32,995 bases of DNA from Micromonospora sp. 15K316 (GCF_004348525.1 NZ_SMKG01000044.1:1-32995), one strand, 5' to 3'. Counted from the stretch's first letter, positions 15,592 to 25,332 are shown. Numbers and translations: made by a program. Notes: generated from the sequence alone by a model not told the origin.

Positions 15592-17076
15592 GTGACCGGA
15601 GAGTACGTCGCCGCCATCGATCAGGGCACCACCTCTTCGAGGTGCATCGTCTTCGACCGGGCCGGGGAGATCGTCTCCGTGGCCCAGCGGGAGCACCGGC
15701 AGATCCTGCCCCGCCCCGGTTGGGTCGAGCACGACGCCGAGGAGATCTGGGCGAACGTCGAGCACGTCGTGCGGAAGGCGCTGCGGAAGGCCGGCACGGA
15801 CGTCGCCGGTCTCGCCGCCGTCGGCATCACCAACCAGCGGGAGACCACAGTGGTCTGGGACCGGGCCACCGGCCGCCCGGTGGCGAACGCGATCGTCTGG
15901 CAGGACACCCGGACCGCTCCGCTGCTGCGCGAACTCGACCGGACGTACGGCGAGCAGCGGTTCCGGGAACGCACCGGTCTGCCGCTGGCGACCTACTTCG
16001 CCGGGCCGAAGCTGCGCTGGCTGCTGGAGAACGTCGACGGGCTGCGAGCCCGCGCCGAGGCCGGCGAGGTGCTCTTCGGCACCGTGGACAGCTGGCTGAT
16101 CTGGAAGCTGACCGGCCGGCACGTCACCGACGTGACCAACGCGAGCCGCACCATGCTGATGAACCTCGCCACCCTCGACTGGGATCCCGAACTGCTCGAC
16201 GCGATGGGCGTGCCGGCGGCGATGCTGCCCGAGATCCGCAGCTCCGCCGAGGTCTACGCGACGGCGAACGGGGTGCTCTCCGGGGTGCCGGTGGCGAGCG
16301 CCCTCGGCGACCAGCAGGCCGCGCTGTTCGGGCAGACCTGCTTCCAGCCCGGAGAGGCCAAGTGCACGTACGGCACCGGCAGCTTCCTGCTGCTCAACAC
16401 GGGTGCGAGCGCGGTCGCCTCGTCGCACGGCCTGCTCACCACTGTCGCCTACCGGATCGCGGGAGAGCCCGCCGCGTACGCCCTGGAGGGCGCCATCGCG
16501 GTGACCGGGTCGCTGGTCCAGTGGCTGCGCGACAACCTGGGCCTCATCTCCACCGCGCCCGAGGTCGAGGAGCTGGCCGGCACGGTCGAGGACAACGGCG
16601 GCTGCTACGTCGTGCCGGCCTTCTCCGGGCTCTTCGCTCCGCACTGGCGCAGCGACGCACGCGGAGTGATCGCCGGGCTCACCGGCTACATCACCAAGGG
16701 GCACCTGGCCCGGGCGGTGCTGGAGGCGTCGGCCTGGCAGACCCGCGAGGTGGTCGACGCGATGAACGCCGACTCGGACGTGGCGCTGCGCCGGCTCCGG
16801 GTGGACGGTGGCATGACGGCCAACGGGCTGCTCATGCAGTTCCTCGCCGACGTGCTCGACGTTCCGGTGGTCCGCTCCCGGATCACCGAGACCACCTGCC
16901 TCGGCGCCGCGTACGCGGCCGGCCTGGCGGTCGGCTTCTGGCCCGATCTGGCCGCGCTGCGGTCGCAGTGGCGTTCGGACGCCGAGTGGACGCCCCGGAT
17001 GGAACCGGCGCACCGCGACCGTGAGCTGCGGAACTGGCGCAAGGCCGTGCAGCGGACCCTGGACTGGGTCGACTGA
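15592..17076 (+). CDS. glpK: Glycerol kinase
   Basis: 494 residues of the FGGY carbohydrate-kinase family, full length. It phosphorylates glycerol to glycerol-3-phosphate. N-terminal phosphate loop [10 protein letters not shown], glycerol-contacting GITNQRET and [12 protein letters not shown] signature region [25 protein letters not shown]-side [12 protein letters not shown] and the C-terminal [18 protein letters not shown] are all visible. The GTG start is supported by [16 protein letters not shown] and a -10 box 6 nt upstream. No glpF or glpD is next to it; expression seems to be stand-alone. Confidence 0.96.
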   Translation: MTGEYVAAIDQGTTSSRCIVFDRAGEIVSVAQREHRQILPRPGWVEHDAEEIWANVEHVVRKALRKAGTDVAGLAAVGITNQRETTVVWDRATGRPVANAIVWQDTRTAPLLRELDRTYGEQRFRERTGLPLATYFAGPKLRWLLENVDGLRARAEAGEVLFGTVDSWLIWKLTGRHVTDVTNASRTMLMNLATLDWDPELLDAMGVPAAMLPEIRSSAEVYATANGVLSGVPVASALGDQQAALFGQTCFQPGEAKCTYGTGSFLLLNTGASAVASSHGLLTTVAYRIAGEPAAYALEGAIAVTGSLVQWLRDNLGLISTAPEVEELAGTVEDNGGCYVVPAFSGLFAPHWRSDARGVIAGLTGYITKGHLARAVLEASAWQTREVVDAMNADSDVALRRLRVDGGMTANGLLMQFLADVLDVPVVRSRITETTCLGAAYAAGLAVGFWPDLAALRSQWRSDAEWTPRMEPAHRDRELRNWRKAVQRTLDWVD

Positions 17077-17116
17077 CGCCCACCGGCCCGGCGGGCCCAC
17101 GGGGTGCGCGAGGCCG

Positions 17117-17130
17117 CCGCATCGATGCGG
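17117..17130. repeat. 14-bp perfect palindrome after glpK
   Basis: CCGCATCGATGCGG is self-complementary and lies 41 bp after the glpK stop. It could be a short terminator stem (5 bp plus 4-nt loop) or a binding site. The surrounding 17077-17245 has no gene. Confidence 0.35.
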
Positions 17131-17245
17131 AACGCCTCCTTCACCATCTGACACTGCCGCCGACGTCGCCGGGCGACCGGTACTCTTCGAGCCGGACGCC
17201 TCAGTGCGTTCCGGTCCGTCCCTTCCACGACCGAGCGGGGCCATC

Positions 17246-18919
17246 GTGCGTGTGCTGACTGTCTCCCCTGACCGACCCGGCGCCTGTCCGACCATTTCGG
17301 ACGCGCTCGAGATCGCACCGGAAGGCGCGGTGGTCTCGATCGAGCCCGGTGTCTACCGCGAGGCGCTCCGGCTCGCGGGTCGGCGAATCACACTGTCGGC
17401 CGCGGGCGAGGCCGGCTCGGTGACGATCGACGGCGAGGCCGCCGGCCAGCCGACGATCGGCTGCGCGGGGGGTGAGGTGGTCCTCCAGGGCCTGGTCGTG
17501 AAGGGCGCCGACCACCCCGCCGTCCAGGCCGCCGGTGGTCGCCTGCGGATGGAGAAGTGCACGGTCGGGGCGGGCTACGCCGCCGCGGTGGCCGTCGGCG
17601 ACGGCGCCCGGCTGGACGCCGTCGAGGTGACGGTCACCGGCGGACAGCACGGCCTCGTCATCTCCGACGCCGGCGGCACGATCGAGCAGTGCGAGATCCG
17701 GGACGTCGCCGAGGACGGCATCATCATCCGGCTCGGCGCCGATCCGACCATCCGCAACTGCACGGTGGTCAACAGCGGCTTCCGCGGCATGTACGTCTAC
17801 CAGGCGGCCCGTCCCACCATCGAACGCTGCGACATCTCCGCCACGGGCGACGCGGGCATCGTGGTCGCGCTGCAGAGCGGTCCGACGATCGTGGACTGCT
17901 GGGTGCACGACACCCCCGGCGTCGGCATCGACGTGGGCCGCGGCTGCGGCGGTGTGGTGGAGGGCTGCCGGACCGAACAGACCGCCCAGCCGGGCGTCCG
18001 GATCGCCGAGGGCGCGACGACAGTACTCCGCGAGGGCGAACCGGGCGGCGGACGGCCGAAGGCCGGCGTCAGCTCGGGCAGCTCGGTCGGGCAGGACGAG
18101 CAGAAGGTCGACGAGCTCCTCGGCGAGCTCGACTCGATGATCGGCCTGGAGGGCGTCAAGGCGGAGGTCCGCTCGCTGATCGACGAGATCCAGGTCAACG
18201 AGTGGCGACGCGGCGCCGGCCTGTCGGTCGGCGCGGTCAGCCACCACCTCATCTTCACCGGCGCTCCGGGTACCGGTAAGACGACAGTGGCCCGGCTCTA
18301 CGGTCAGCTGCTCAAGGCCCTCGGGGTGCTGCCGAACGGCGAGTTCCGCGAGGTCGCCCGCCGCGACCTGGTCGGCCAGTACATCGGACACACCGCGGAG
18401 AAGACCTCCTCGGTCTTCAACGAGGCGCTCGGCGGCGTGCTCTTCATCGACGAGGCGTACACCCTGTCCCGCGCCGGGAGCACCGGCGGCGACTTCGGTC
18501 AGGAGGCGATCGACACGCTGGTCAAGCTCATGGAGGACCACCGGGACCAGGTCGCCGTGATCGTGGCCGGTTACACCAACGAGATGGCCGCCTTCCTGGA
18601 CGCCAACTCGGGTCTGGCCTCCCGGTTCGCCAAGACGCTGGAGTTCGAGAACTACAGCCCGGAGCAGCTCGTCGAGATCGTCGGCCGGATCGCCCGCAAC
18701 GACGACTACGTGCTGCTCGACGGCCTCACCGACGGGCTGCTGGAGTGGTTCGGCCAGATCGACCGGGACCAGAACTTCGGCAACGCGCGCGAGGCTCGGA
18801 AGCTGCTCGAGGGAATGCGCAAGGCCCAGTCCGGGCGGCTGCGTGCGCTGGGCCGGATGCCGAGCCGGGACGACCTGCGCACCCTGGTGCTGGAGGACCT
18901 GCTCGTCGCCACCCGGTGA
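17246..18919 (+). CDS. Beta-helix / AAA+ ATPase, EccA-position ESX protein
   Basis: 557 residues. Residues about 1-270 are right-handed parallel beta-helix (PbH1) rungs, seen as repeating G-x-x-I/V-x-x-C units (GGTIEQCEIRDVAEDGI, DPTIRNCTVVNSGFRG, RPTIERCDISATGDAG). After a Gly/Ser linker comes a CbbX/EccA-type AAA+ module: Walker A GAPGTGKTT (Lys345), Walker B LFIDEAY (Asp402, Glu403), VIVAGYTNEM and NARE near the C-terminus. EccA of mycobacteria has the same AAA+ part but a TPR N-domain. I infer a cytosolic ESX chaperone/unfoldase with a swapped recognition domain. GTG 17246 follows GCGGGG; GTG 17252 is possible. Confidence 0.85.
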   Translation: MRVLTVSPDRPGACPTISDALEIAPEGAVVSIEPGVYREALRLAGRRITLSAAGEAGSVTIDGEAAGQPTIGCAGGEVVLQGLVVKGADHPAVQAAGGRLRMEKCTVGAGYAAAVAVGDGARLDAVEVTVTGGQHGLVISDAGGTIEQCEIRDVAEDGIIIRLGADPTIRNCTVVNSGFRGMYVYQAARPTIERCDISATGDAGIVVALQSGPTIVDCWVHDTPGVGIDVGRGCGGVVEGCRTEQTAQPGVRIAEGATTVLREGEPGGGRPKAGVSSGSSVGQDEQKVDELLGELDSMIGLEGVKAEVRSLIDEIQVNEWRRGAGLSVGAVSHHLIFTGAPGTGKTTVARLYGQLLKALGVLPNGEFREVARRDLVGQYIGHTAEKTSSVFNEALGGVLFIDEAYTLSRAGSTGGDFGQEAIDTLVKLMEDHRDQVAVIVAGYTNEMAAFLDANSGLASRFAKTLEFENYSPEQLVEIVGRIARNDDYVLLDGLTDGLLEWFGQIDRDQNFGNAREARKLLEGMRKAQSGRLRALGRMPSRDDLRTLVLEDLLVATR

Positions 18920-18978
18920 CGCCCGTACGTCTTCCGGGTTCAGCAACCCACGGGCCCCGGGCGAAGCAACGGGGTTCC

Positions 18979-18984
18979 TATGAT
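18979..18984 (+). promoter_or_regulatory. Candidate -10 box for eccE
   Basis: TATGAT, close to the TATAAT consensus, lies 57 nt before the eccE ATG. No good -35 is visible. Confidence 0.4.
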
Positions 18985-19041
18985 GAGCAGAGCCCGCGGG
19001 CGGACCACACAAGTCAATGCGTCTGGAGGTAGCAGCCGGAG

Positions 19042-20277
19042 ATGACCGGAGCACCACGACCAGTACGCCCCGACACCCGACCCGACGGCTCCGCCGAAGC
19101 CCCGCGACTTCGGGCCCGCCGCCGCCCGGGCCGGGTCGGCGAGGTGCACGTACTGCAACTGTTCATTCTCGAGGCGGTCGTGCTGGGCATCCTGGCCAGC
19201 GGGCTGATCGGGACGGCCGTGCTCATCGGCACCGCCGTGCTCGGCGCCCTGGTGCTGACCGTGACCTTCCTCCGGTCCCAGGGGCGCTGGTGGCTGGAGC
19301 GTCAGGTCATGGCCCGCCGGCACCGACGCCGGCAGAGTGCCGGGGCGCCGGTCGCCACCGATCCCCGCCTCGGGGTCCTGCATCGCCTCGCCCCCAGCCT
19401 GTCGGCGGAGAACGTCGCGATGTCCGACGGCAGCGTGATCGGTGTGGCCCGTGACGACGCCGGGTGGTTCGCCGTGGCTGCCGTCGTCCCGCCGGAGTCC
19501 GGCGCCGGGCCGGCCCCCGGGCTGCCGCTGGACCTGCTGGCCGCCGCGCTCACCGAAGCCGGCCAGCAGGGTGCCGTGCTCCAGGTGGTGACCAGCACGG
19601 TGCCGCCGAACGGCGCGGAGACCGGCCCCACCACGCTGGCCAAGGAGTCCTACCGCCGGCTGCTGGCCGGTCTGGACGCCCCGGTCGTACCCTCGGAGCG
19701 GACGACCTGGATCGCGGTCCGGCTGAACACACGCTCCCTCGCCGAGGCGCTCTCGGACTACGCGGTCGACCTGAGCCTCGCCCCGTCCGTGGTGGCGGCG
19801 CTGGCCCGCCGGGTCGGCAAGTCGCTGCGCCGGGTCGGGGTCGTGCACCAGCTGTTGGACGCCGAGGCGTTGGTCGCGGCCCTCGCCCAGTCCTGCGGGT
19901 TCACCCCGGAGACCCCCGCCGGCGCTGAGCAGGTCCGCGAGGAGTGGTCCGCCTGGCAGTACGGCGCGCTCGCGCATCGCTGCTTCTGGATCCGCCAATG
20001 GCCGGCGGTCGACCGGATCGGCCCGCTCCTCGGATGGCTGGACACCATTCCCATGTCGATGGTGACCGTCTCCTTGACCCTCACCGCGAACGGCGCGGAC
20101 GAGGACTTCGACCTGCGCGGGCTGGTGCGGTTGACCGGCCCGGCGCAGACGCTCCCCCAGCTCTCCGGCGCGGTCGCCGACGGGGTGGGCAAGGCGGGCG
20201 GGGAGTTCTTCCCGCTCGACGGCGAGCACGGCCCGGCGGTCTACGCGTCGGCGCCGACGGGAGGTGGCGCGGGATGA
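19042..20277 (+). CDS. eccE: Type VII secretion protein EccE
   Basis: 411 residues. Two closely spaced N-terminal membrane helices (about residues 37-80: LFILEAVVLGILASGLIG, then VLIGTAVLGALVLTVTFL) are followed by a basic WWLERQVMARRHRRR and a large soluble domain, the EccE layout. Sequence conservation in EccE is weak; the assignment rests on topology, the GWFAVAAVV / TTWIAVRLNT segments and the neighbouring ecc genes. EccE sits on the periphery of the ESX inner-membrane complex. GGAGGT lies 12 nt before the ATG and a second GGAG adjoins it. It overlaps the next gene by ATGA. Confidence 0.85.
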   Translation: MTGAPRPVRPDTRPDGSAEAPRLRARRRPGRVGEVHVLQLFILEAVVLGILASGLIGTAVLIGTAVLGALVLTVTFLRSQGRWWLERQVMARRHRRRQSAGAPVATDPRLGVLHRLAPSLSAENVAMSDGSVIGVARDDAGWFAVAAVVPPESGAGPAPGLPLDLLAAALTEAGQQGAVLQVVTSTVPPNGAETGPTTLAKESYRRLLAGLDAPVVPSERTTWIAVRLNTRSLAEALSDYAVDLSLAPSVVAALARRVGKSLRRVGVVHQLLDAEALVAALAQSCGFTPETPAGAEQVREEWSAWQYGALAHRCFWIRQWPAVDRIGPLLGWLDTIPMSMVTVSLTLTANGADEDFDLRGLVRLTGPAQTLPQLSGAVADGVGKAGGEFFPLDGEHGPAVYASAPTGGGAG

Positions 20278-21296
20278 GCCAATCCGGCAACAAGGGGCGC
20301 GCGGCGGTACCCAGCACCTTCGGCGGGTCGCCGGGCAGCTCGGCGCACCCGGGCACTGCCGCGGCGGCGGCCCCGCCGCCAACCGCCGCTCAGCCGGCCC
20401 CTGCGGCGGTCGAGAACCCCTCAGTGGTCGCGGCGCCATCGGCCGGTGGCGAGGCGGGCACGACGGCCACCGCCCTGGCGACGGCCCGCGGTGACCGCCT
20501 CAGCCGGGCCGTGGCCAAGCCGCTCGCCGCGGCCCACGGAGATCCGGCCCGACCCACCGTCCCGCCCAGCCATCCCTTCGAGGCCGAACCGGGGGCGACT
20601 CACGGGGGACCGGCCGGACGCCTGCCCCGGCTGCGAATCGGCACGCACGCCATCTCGTCGGCGGCCTTGTCCCAGCTCAGCCCGGCCCGGTACGCGGCCG
20701 GTCTCGTGCTGGGCGCCGACCGCCGACGGACACCTGTCACGGTCCGGATGTTCCACCCCGAGCCCGCCCGGATCGCGCTGGTCGGCGGCGTCTGGGCCGG
20801 TCAGCTCGTCGCCTTCCGTGCGTTGGCCCTGGGGGCACGGGTCACCGTGGTGACCGCCGAACCGGCGGTGTGGAACGGCCTCGGCCCCGCCGCGCTGGGT
20901 CGGGTCGACGACCAGGTGGAAATCCGTACCGCGCCGGGCGCCGTCCGGCCGGCCAGCGCCCGACGGCCGACCCTGCTGATCCACGATGTGCCGCCGGCCG
21001 CCCTGAACACCGCGCTACCGGAGCAGCCGTGGCAGACCCGACTCACCATCGTGCGGCGGCTCGAACCCGCCGCGTGGCCGACGCTCAAGGCGAGCGGGCT
21101 CTGCCTGCTGCAACGACTGACGGCGGCCGAGTCCTCGCTGGCCCAGCACGCCCTGCGGCTGCCGCAGGACAGCGCCCGGTTCCTCCAGGTGATGGCGGAC
21201 GACATGCTGACCATGGTCGGTGTCGGCGGCGACCGCCACCTGTGGCTGCACCAGACCGACGTGGAGCACCAGGTGCTGGGGCCGCCCCGCCGTTGA
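20274..21296 (+). CDS. ESX-associated protein, possible degenerate EccC-like ATPase
   Basis: 340 residues; no family I can name with certainty. Residues 1-115 are Ala/Pro/Gly-rich and probably disordered. From about residue 120 the order resembles the third ATPase domain of EccC encoded next door: a strand, then GGVWAGQLVAFRALA aligns with GDVECGKSTFLRTLA in EccC, with the Walker Lys changed to Gln and Ser to Leu. TLLIHDV sits in the Walker B place, and a strand with RR follows (LTIVRRLEP versus LILTRRIGG). I infer a non-hydrolysing ATPase-fold partner. It overlaps eccE by 4 nt, so it is co-translated with it. Confidence 0.65.
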   Translation: MSQSGNKGRAAVPSTFGGSPGSSAHPGTAAAAAPPPTAAQPAPAAVENPSVVAAPSAGGEAGTTATALATARGDRLSRAVAKPLAAAHGDPARPTVPPSHPFEAEPGATHGGPAGRLPRLRIGTHAISSAALSQLSPARYAAGLVLGADRRRTPVTVRMFHPEPARIALVGGVWAGQLVAFRALALGARVTVVTAEPAVWNGLGPAALGRVDDQVEIRTAPGAVRPASARRPTLLIHDVPPAALNTALPEQPWQTRLTIVRRLEPAAWPTLKASGLCLLQRLTAAESSLAQHALRLPQDSARFLQVMADDMLTMVGVGGDRHLWLHQTDVEHQVLGPPRR

Positions 21297-21303
21297 GCGA
21301 GAA

Positions 21304-21334
21304 TGGACCGGGCCGGCGATGCGGGCCCGGTCCA
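21304..21334. terminator. Bidirectional hairpin terminator
   Basis: A perfect 11-bp stem (21304-21314 with 21324-21334) with a 9-nt loop lies between the convergent ends of the EccE-coupled gene (21296) and eccC (21342). Confidence 0.75.
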
Positions 21335-21341
21335 CCCCGGT

Positions 21342-24300
21342 TCACTGGTTGGGCGGCAGCCAGGGCAGCTGGACCAGCTGGGAACCGCCCCGTCGGGTGA
21401 AGAGCCATCCCCGACCGGCGGGCAGCCGCTGCGGCTTCATGTTGCCGAAGAGCGCGCCCTCCTCGCGCGGACCGGACATCATGATCGCCGGCGAGGCCAG
21501 CTCCCTGATCCGACCGATGACCGGGTCGAACATGGCCCGACCCGCGCCACCGATGCGGCGGGTGAGGATCAGGTGCAGGCCGATGTCCCGCGCCTGGGGC
21601 AGGAACTCCAGCAACGGTCCCAGCGGGTTGACCGACGCGCCGGCCACCAGGTCGTAGTCGTCGACCAGCAGATACAGCTCCGGGCCCTTCCACCAGGAGC
21701 GGTTGCGCAGCTGCTCCTGGGTCACGTCGCGGCCGGGGAGCCGTTCCTTCATCACCGTGACGACCTGCTTCACCAGATCGGTGGTGACCTGCTGCGAGGT
21801 GCCGTAGCCGATCAGGTGCTCGCTCTCCACCGAACCCAGCAGGCTTCGCCGGAAGTCCACCAGGATCAGACGCGCCTCGGCCGGGTCGTTGCCCGTCACG
21901 ATGCTGCGAGCCAACGTGCGCAGGAAGGTGCTCTTGCCGCACTCGACGTCGCCGAAGAGCAGCAGGTGCGGCTCGGCGCCGAAGTCCAGCCGGACCGGCT
22001 GCAGGTTGGTCTCGGCGATGCCGACCGGGATCACCCCGCCCTGCGCGGCGGGCAGCGAGTCGTACGGCAGCTCGGCCGGGAGCAGCCGCACCGGCGGGGC
22101 GCCGGCCGCCGTCCAGTTCTGCTGGACCTGCTTCACCAGGGCGCCGAGGGCGTCCGGCAGGTCGTCGGTCTCCTGCCGGCCGTCCACGCGCGGCAGACCG
22201 GCCAGGAAGTGCAGGCCGTCCGGGGTGAGACCGTGGCCGCTCTGCTCGGGCACGTTGACCGCGGCCCGCCGGTTGATGACCGAGTCGGCCGGCTCGCCGA
22301 GCCGCAGCTCCACCTTGGTGCCGAACATGTCACGCACCGCCGGCCGGACGTCCATCCACCTGTTCGTCGCGGCGAGGATGTGGATGCCGTACCCGAGACC
22401 CCGGTTGGTCAGCTCGGTGACCAGAGGCTCCAGGTCCTCGAAGTCGGAGCGCAGGGTGGACCAGCCGTCCACCACCAGGAAGACGTCGCCGAACGGGTCC
22501 TGCCGGAACCGTCCCTCGCGGCGGGCCCGGCGGTAGCCCGCCGCACCCTCGATGCCCTCCGTGGCGAACAGGGCGTCCCGCGCCTGCATCAGGCCGTGCA
22601 GCTCGGCGATGGTGCGACGGACCTTGTCCACCTCACGCTTGTTCGCCACACCACCGACATGGGGCAGGCCGCTCAGCGCGGCCAGCGTGCCGCCGCCGAA
22701 GTCCAGGCAGTAGAACTGGGCCTCACGCGGAGTGTGGGTGAGCGCGAGGCTCGCCACGAGCGTACGCAGCACGTTGCTCTTGCCGGTCTGCTGCGCGCCC
22801 ACCACCATCACGTTGCCGGCCGCCCCGGACAGGTCGATCCAGAACGGGTCGCGGCTCTGCTCGAGCGGCTTGTCGACGATCCCGGCGACGCCCTGCAGCG
22901 CGCTGTGCCGCTCCTCGGCGGCGACCGCGAAGCCCCGCTGCGGGATCGGCACGATCGAACCGAGGAGCTGGTCGAGGGTGGGCGGCTCGTCCAGCGGCGG
23001 GAGCCACACCTGGTGGGCCGGGGCACCCCGCCCCTCCATCCGTTCGACCAGGACGTCGAGCAGGCTCTCCCCGACGAACTCCTCGTTCGGCGCCTCCGGC
23101 GTCTCGTCCGGCTCCTCGTCGGTGGCCATCGGCACGTAGTCGGTGCCGTACTCGCGTACCGGGTCGATCTGCCGGCCACCGACGGTCGGTACGCCGCTGT
23201 GGTGCCGCACCGCGCCGGAGACGTACGCGGCCTTGAACCGGACCAGGCCCTCGGTGCCCGCCTTCAGGTAACCGTGTCCGGGCGAGCGGGGCAGCTCGTA
23301 CGCGTCGGCCACACCGAGCACCGCGCGGCTCTCCATGGAGGAGAAGGTCCGCAGGCCCAGCCGGTACGACAGGTGCGTCTCCAGCCCGCGCAGCCGCCCC
23401 TCCTCCAGCCGTTGCGAGGCGAGCAGCAGGTGCATGCCGAGCGAACGGCCCACCCGGCCGATCTGCACGAACATGTCGATGAAGTCGGGGCGGGCGCTGA
23501 GCAGCTCGCTGAACTCGTCGACCACGAGGAGCAGGCTCGGCAGCGGCGCGAGCGGCACACCGGCCGCCCGGGCCCGCTCGTAGTCCCGCTGCGAGGCGTA
23601 GTTGCCGGCCCGGCGCAGCAGCTCCTGCCGGCGGGTGATCTCACCCTGGATGGCGCCGAGCATGCGGTCCACCAGGAAGAGCTCCTCGGAGAGGTTGGTG
23701 ATGACCGCGCTGGTGTGCGGCAGCCGGTCCATCGCCGCGAAGGTGGCGCCACCCTTGAAGTCGACGAGCACCAGGTTGAGGATCTCCGGGCTGTGTGTCA
23801 CCGCCAGGGCGAGCACCAGCGTGCGGAGCAGCTCGCTCTTGCCGGAGCCGGTGGCACCGACCAGCAGGCCGTGCGGGCCCATGCCCTCCTGGGCGGACTC
23901 CTTGAGGTCCAGCTCGATGGGGCGGCCGCTCTCGTTGACGCCGATCGGCACCCGGAGCCGGTTGCGCGTGGGGCGGCTCGCCCAGCTCTCGGTGAGGTCC
24001 AGCTCGTACGGGTCACCGAGGCCGAGCAGCTCGGCGAGGCCCAGGTCGACGTTGACCGCCGGCTGGTCCTGGTAGGACACCGCGGAGAGACGCAGCGGGG
24101 CGAGCTCGCGGGAGAGCACCTCGATCCGGTCCCGCTCAAGGCCGTCCGCCTGGCCGACCCGGGTGCTGCCGTCGGCCGTGGTACCGGAGACGCTGCCGTC
24201 CGCGGCCACCTCCAGCACCACCGAGGTCTCGTCCAACAGGCGAGGCGGCCGGCTGGTGAGGTCCAGGACCGTCACCCCGGCCAGGCCGCCCTCGGTCATC

Positions 24301-25292
24301 AGGTGGTCGGCGCCGCCGACGTATCCGCCGTCGATCACGACGAGCACGTAGGGCATCGCCGACTGGGTCGCGGCGGGGTCGAAGCGGGGCCGGTTCGCCA
24401 GCACGTCGACGAGCATCGCCTCCAGCGCCACCACTGTCGGCGCGAAGAGCCGGATCGGCCCGACGGCGTCGAGTTTGTCCGGGTGCTGGGCGTGCGGCAG
24501 CCACTTGGCCCACTCCCACTCGGCCCGCCGGTCCTCGGCGACGCAGAACGCGACGAGCAGGTCCTCGGGGGCGTGGAAGGAGGTCATCTGGGCCAGCATC
24601 GCGCGGACCAGGTCCGGCACGGAATCGCCTTCGCCGCGCAGGTAGACGTGCGAGAAGTCGCGCAGCGCGATCGCCACCGGCAGATCCGGCACCACCGAGT
24701 AGGTCGAGACGAAGCGGCGCAGCGCCAGCGCGCAGAGCGGCTCCAGCTCGTCCACCGGCCGGGCCTGCGGCGGCACCAGGGGGGTCGCCACCTCCTGCGG
24801 CCCCAGCGCGATCCGCACCACGCCGAAGTCGGCGTCACCGCGGCGCCGCTCCCACAACCGCCCGCTCGTGACGGTGGACCAGAGCGCGTCCGGGTCCGGG
24901 TGCCGGTAGTGCAGGGCCTCCCGCTGCTGGCGGATGGTGGCCCGTACCTGCGCCCGGAGCTGAGCCAGTCGGCGCATGTACTGCCGGCGGGACTCGATCA
25001 TCTCCTTCTTGCCCGGGCCGGACTGGTTCACCACCATCACGGCGATCATGCCGAGGATGGAGACGCCGTACATCCCACCGACCACATAGGTCATCACGCC
25101 GCCGCGCTGCATGCCCATCATCAGGCCCATCGCGGCGGCACCCGCCGCCATCGGCAGGATCATCAACATGCGGGTCCAGCCACGGCCACCCGCGACGGGC
25201 ACCTCGGGCGGGGGGTCGAGCAATACCTCACCGGTCGGCAGCACGGGCGCCGGCCGACGGGGCGGCCGTTTGACGACCACCAACGACGACAT
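21342..25292 (-). CDS. eccC: Type VII secretion ATPase EccC (fused EccCa-EccCb)
   Basis: 1316 residues in one chain; mycobacterial ESX-1 splits it in two. Two N-terminal membrane helices (about residues 41-88), a stalk, then three FtsK/SpoIIIE-type ATPase domains. Their Walker A loops are GATGSGKSE (Lys485), GAQQTGKSN (Lys838) and GDVECGKST (Lys1120), with VLVDFKGGATF (Asp511) as the first Walker B. All three keep the Walker Lys. EccC is the motor that binds substrate signals and drives export. ATG follows GGGAGGG. The gene is on the strand opposite to eccE and eccD/eccB, and diverges from eccD. Confidence 0.96.
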   Translation of the reverse strand: MSSLVVVKRPPRRPAPVLPTGEVLLDPPPEVPVAGGRGWTRMLMILPMAAGAAAMGLMMGMQRGGVMTYVVGGMYGVSILGMIAVMVVNQSGPGKKEMIESRRQYMRRLAQLRAQVRATIRQQREALHYRHPDPDALWSTVTSGRLWERRRGDADFGVVRIALGPQEVATPLVPPQARPVDELEPLCALALRRFVSTYSVVPDLPVAIALRDFSHVYLRGEGDSVPDLVRAMLAQMTSFHAPEDLLVAFCVAEDRRAEWEWAKWLPHAQHPDKLDAVGPIRLFAPTVVALEAMLVDVLANRPRFDPAATQSAMPYVLVVIDGGYVGGADHLMTEGGLAGVTVLDLTSRPPRLLDETSVVLEVAADGSVSGTTADGSTRVGQADGLERDRIEVLSRELAPLRLSAVSYQDQPAVNVDLGLAELLGLGDPYELDLTESWASRPTRNRLRVPIGVNESGRPIELDLKESAQEGMGPHGLLVGATGSGKSELLRTLVLALAVTHSPEILNLVLVDFKGGATFAAMDRLPHTSAVITNLSEELFLVDRMLGAIQGEITRRQELLRRAGNYASQRDYERARAAGVPLAPLPSLLLVVDEFSELLSARPDFIDMFVQIGRVGRSLGMHLLLASQRLEEGRLRGLETHLSYRLGLRTFSSMESRAVLGVADAYELPRSPGHGYLKAGTEGLVRFKAAYVSGAVRHHSGVPTVGGRQIDPVREYGTDYVPMATDEEPDETPEAPNEEFVGESLLDVLVERMEGRGAPAHQVWLPPLDEPPTLDQLLGSIVPIPQRGFAVAAEERHSALQGVAGIVDKPLEQSRDPFWIDLSGAAGNVMVVGAQQTGKSNVLRTLVASLALTHTPREAQFYCLDFGGGTLAALSGLPHVGGVANKREVDKVRRTIAELHGLMQARDALFATEGIEGAAGYRRARREGRFRQDPFGDVFLVVDGWSTLRSDFEDLEPLVTELTNRGLGYGIHILAATNRWMDVRPAVRDMFGTKVELRLGEPADSVINRRAAVNVPEQSGHGLTPDGLHFLAGLPRVDGRQETDDLPDALGALVKQVQQNWTAAGAPPVRLLPAELPYDSLPAAQGGVIPVGIAETNLQPVRLDFGAEPHLLLFGDVECGKSTFLRTLARSIVTGNDPAEARLILVDFRRSLLGSVESEHLIGYGTSQQVTTDLVKQVVTVMKERLPGRDVTQEQLRNRSWWKGPELYLLVDDYDLVAGASVNPLGPLLEFLPQARDIGLHLILTRRIGGAGRAMFDPVIGRIRELASPAIMMSGPREEGALFGNMKPQRLPAGRGWLFTRRGGSQLVQLPWLPPNQ

Positions 25293-25332
25293 CTGCCAGT
25301 CCCTCCCACCACATTGGCCGACAGCGGCGCCA

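Noticed and set aside
14527..17295. A very long minus-strand frame of about 920 codons spanning glpK
   Set aside because: Only its last 312 codons (from 15465) are a real gene (prs paralogue). The rest is the shadow of glpK, rich in Arg/Gly/Pro with no recognisable domain.
17201..19057. A 618-codon minus-strand frame opposite the beta-helix/AAA+ gene
   Set aside because: Low-complexity shadow; the plus strand has clear AAA+ motifs.
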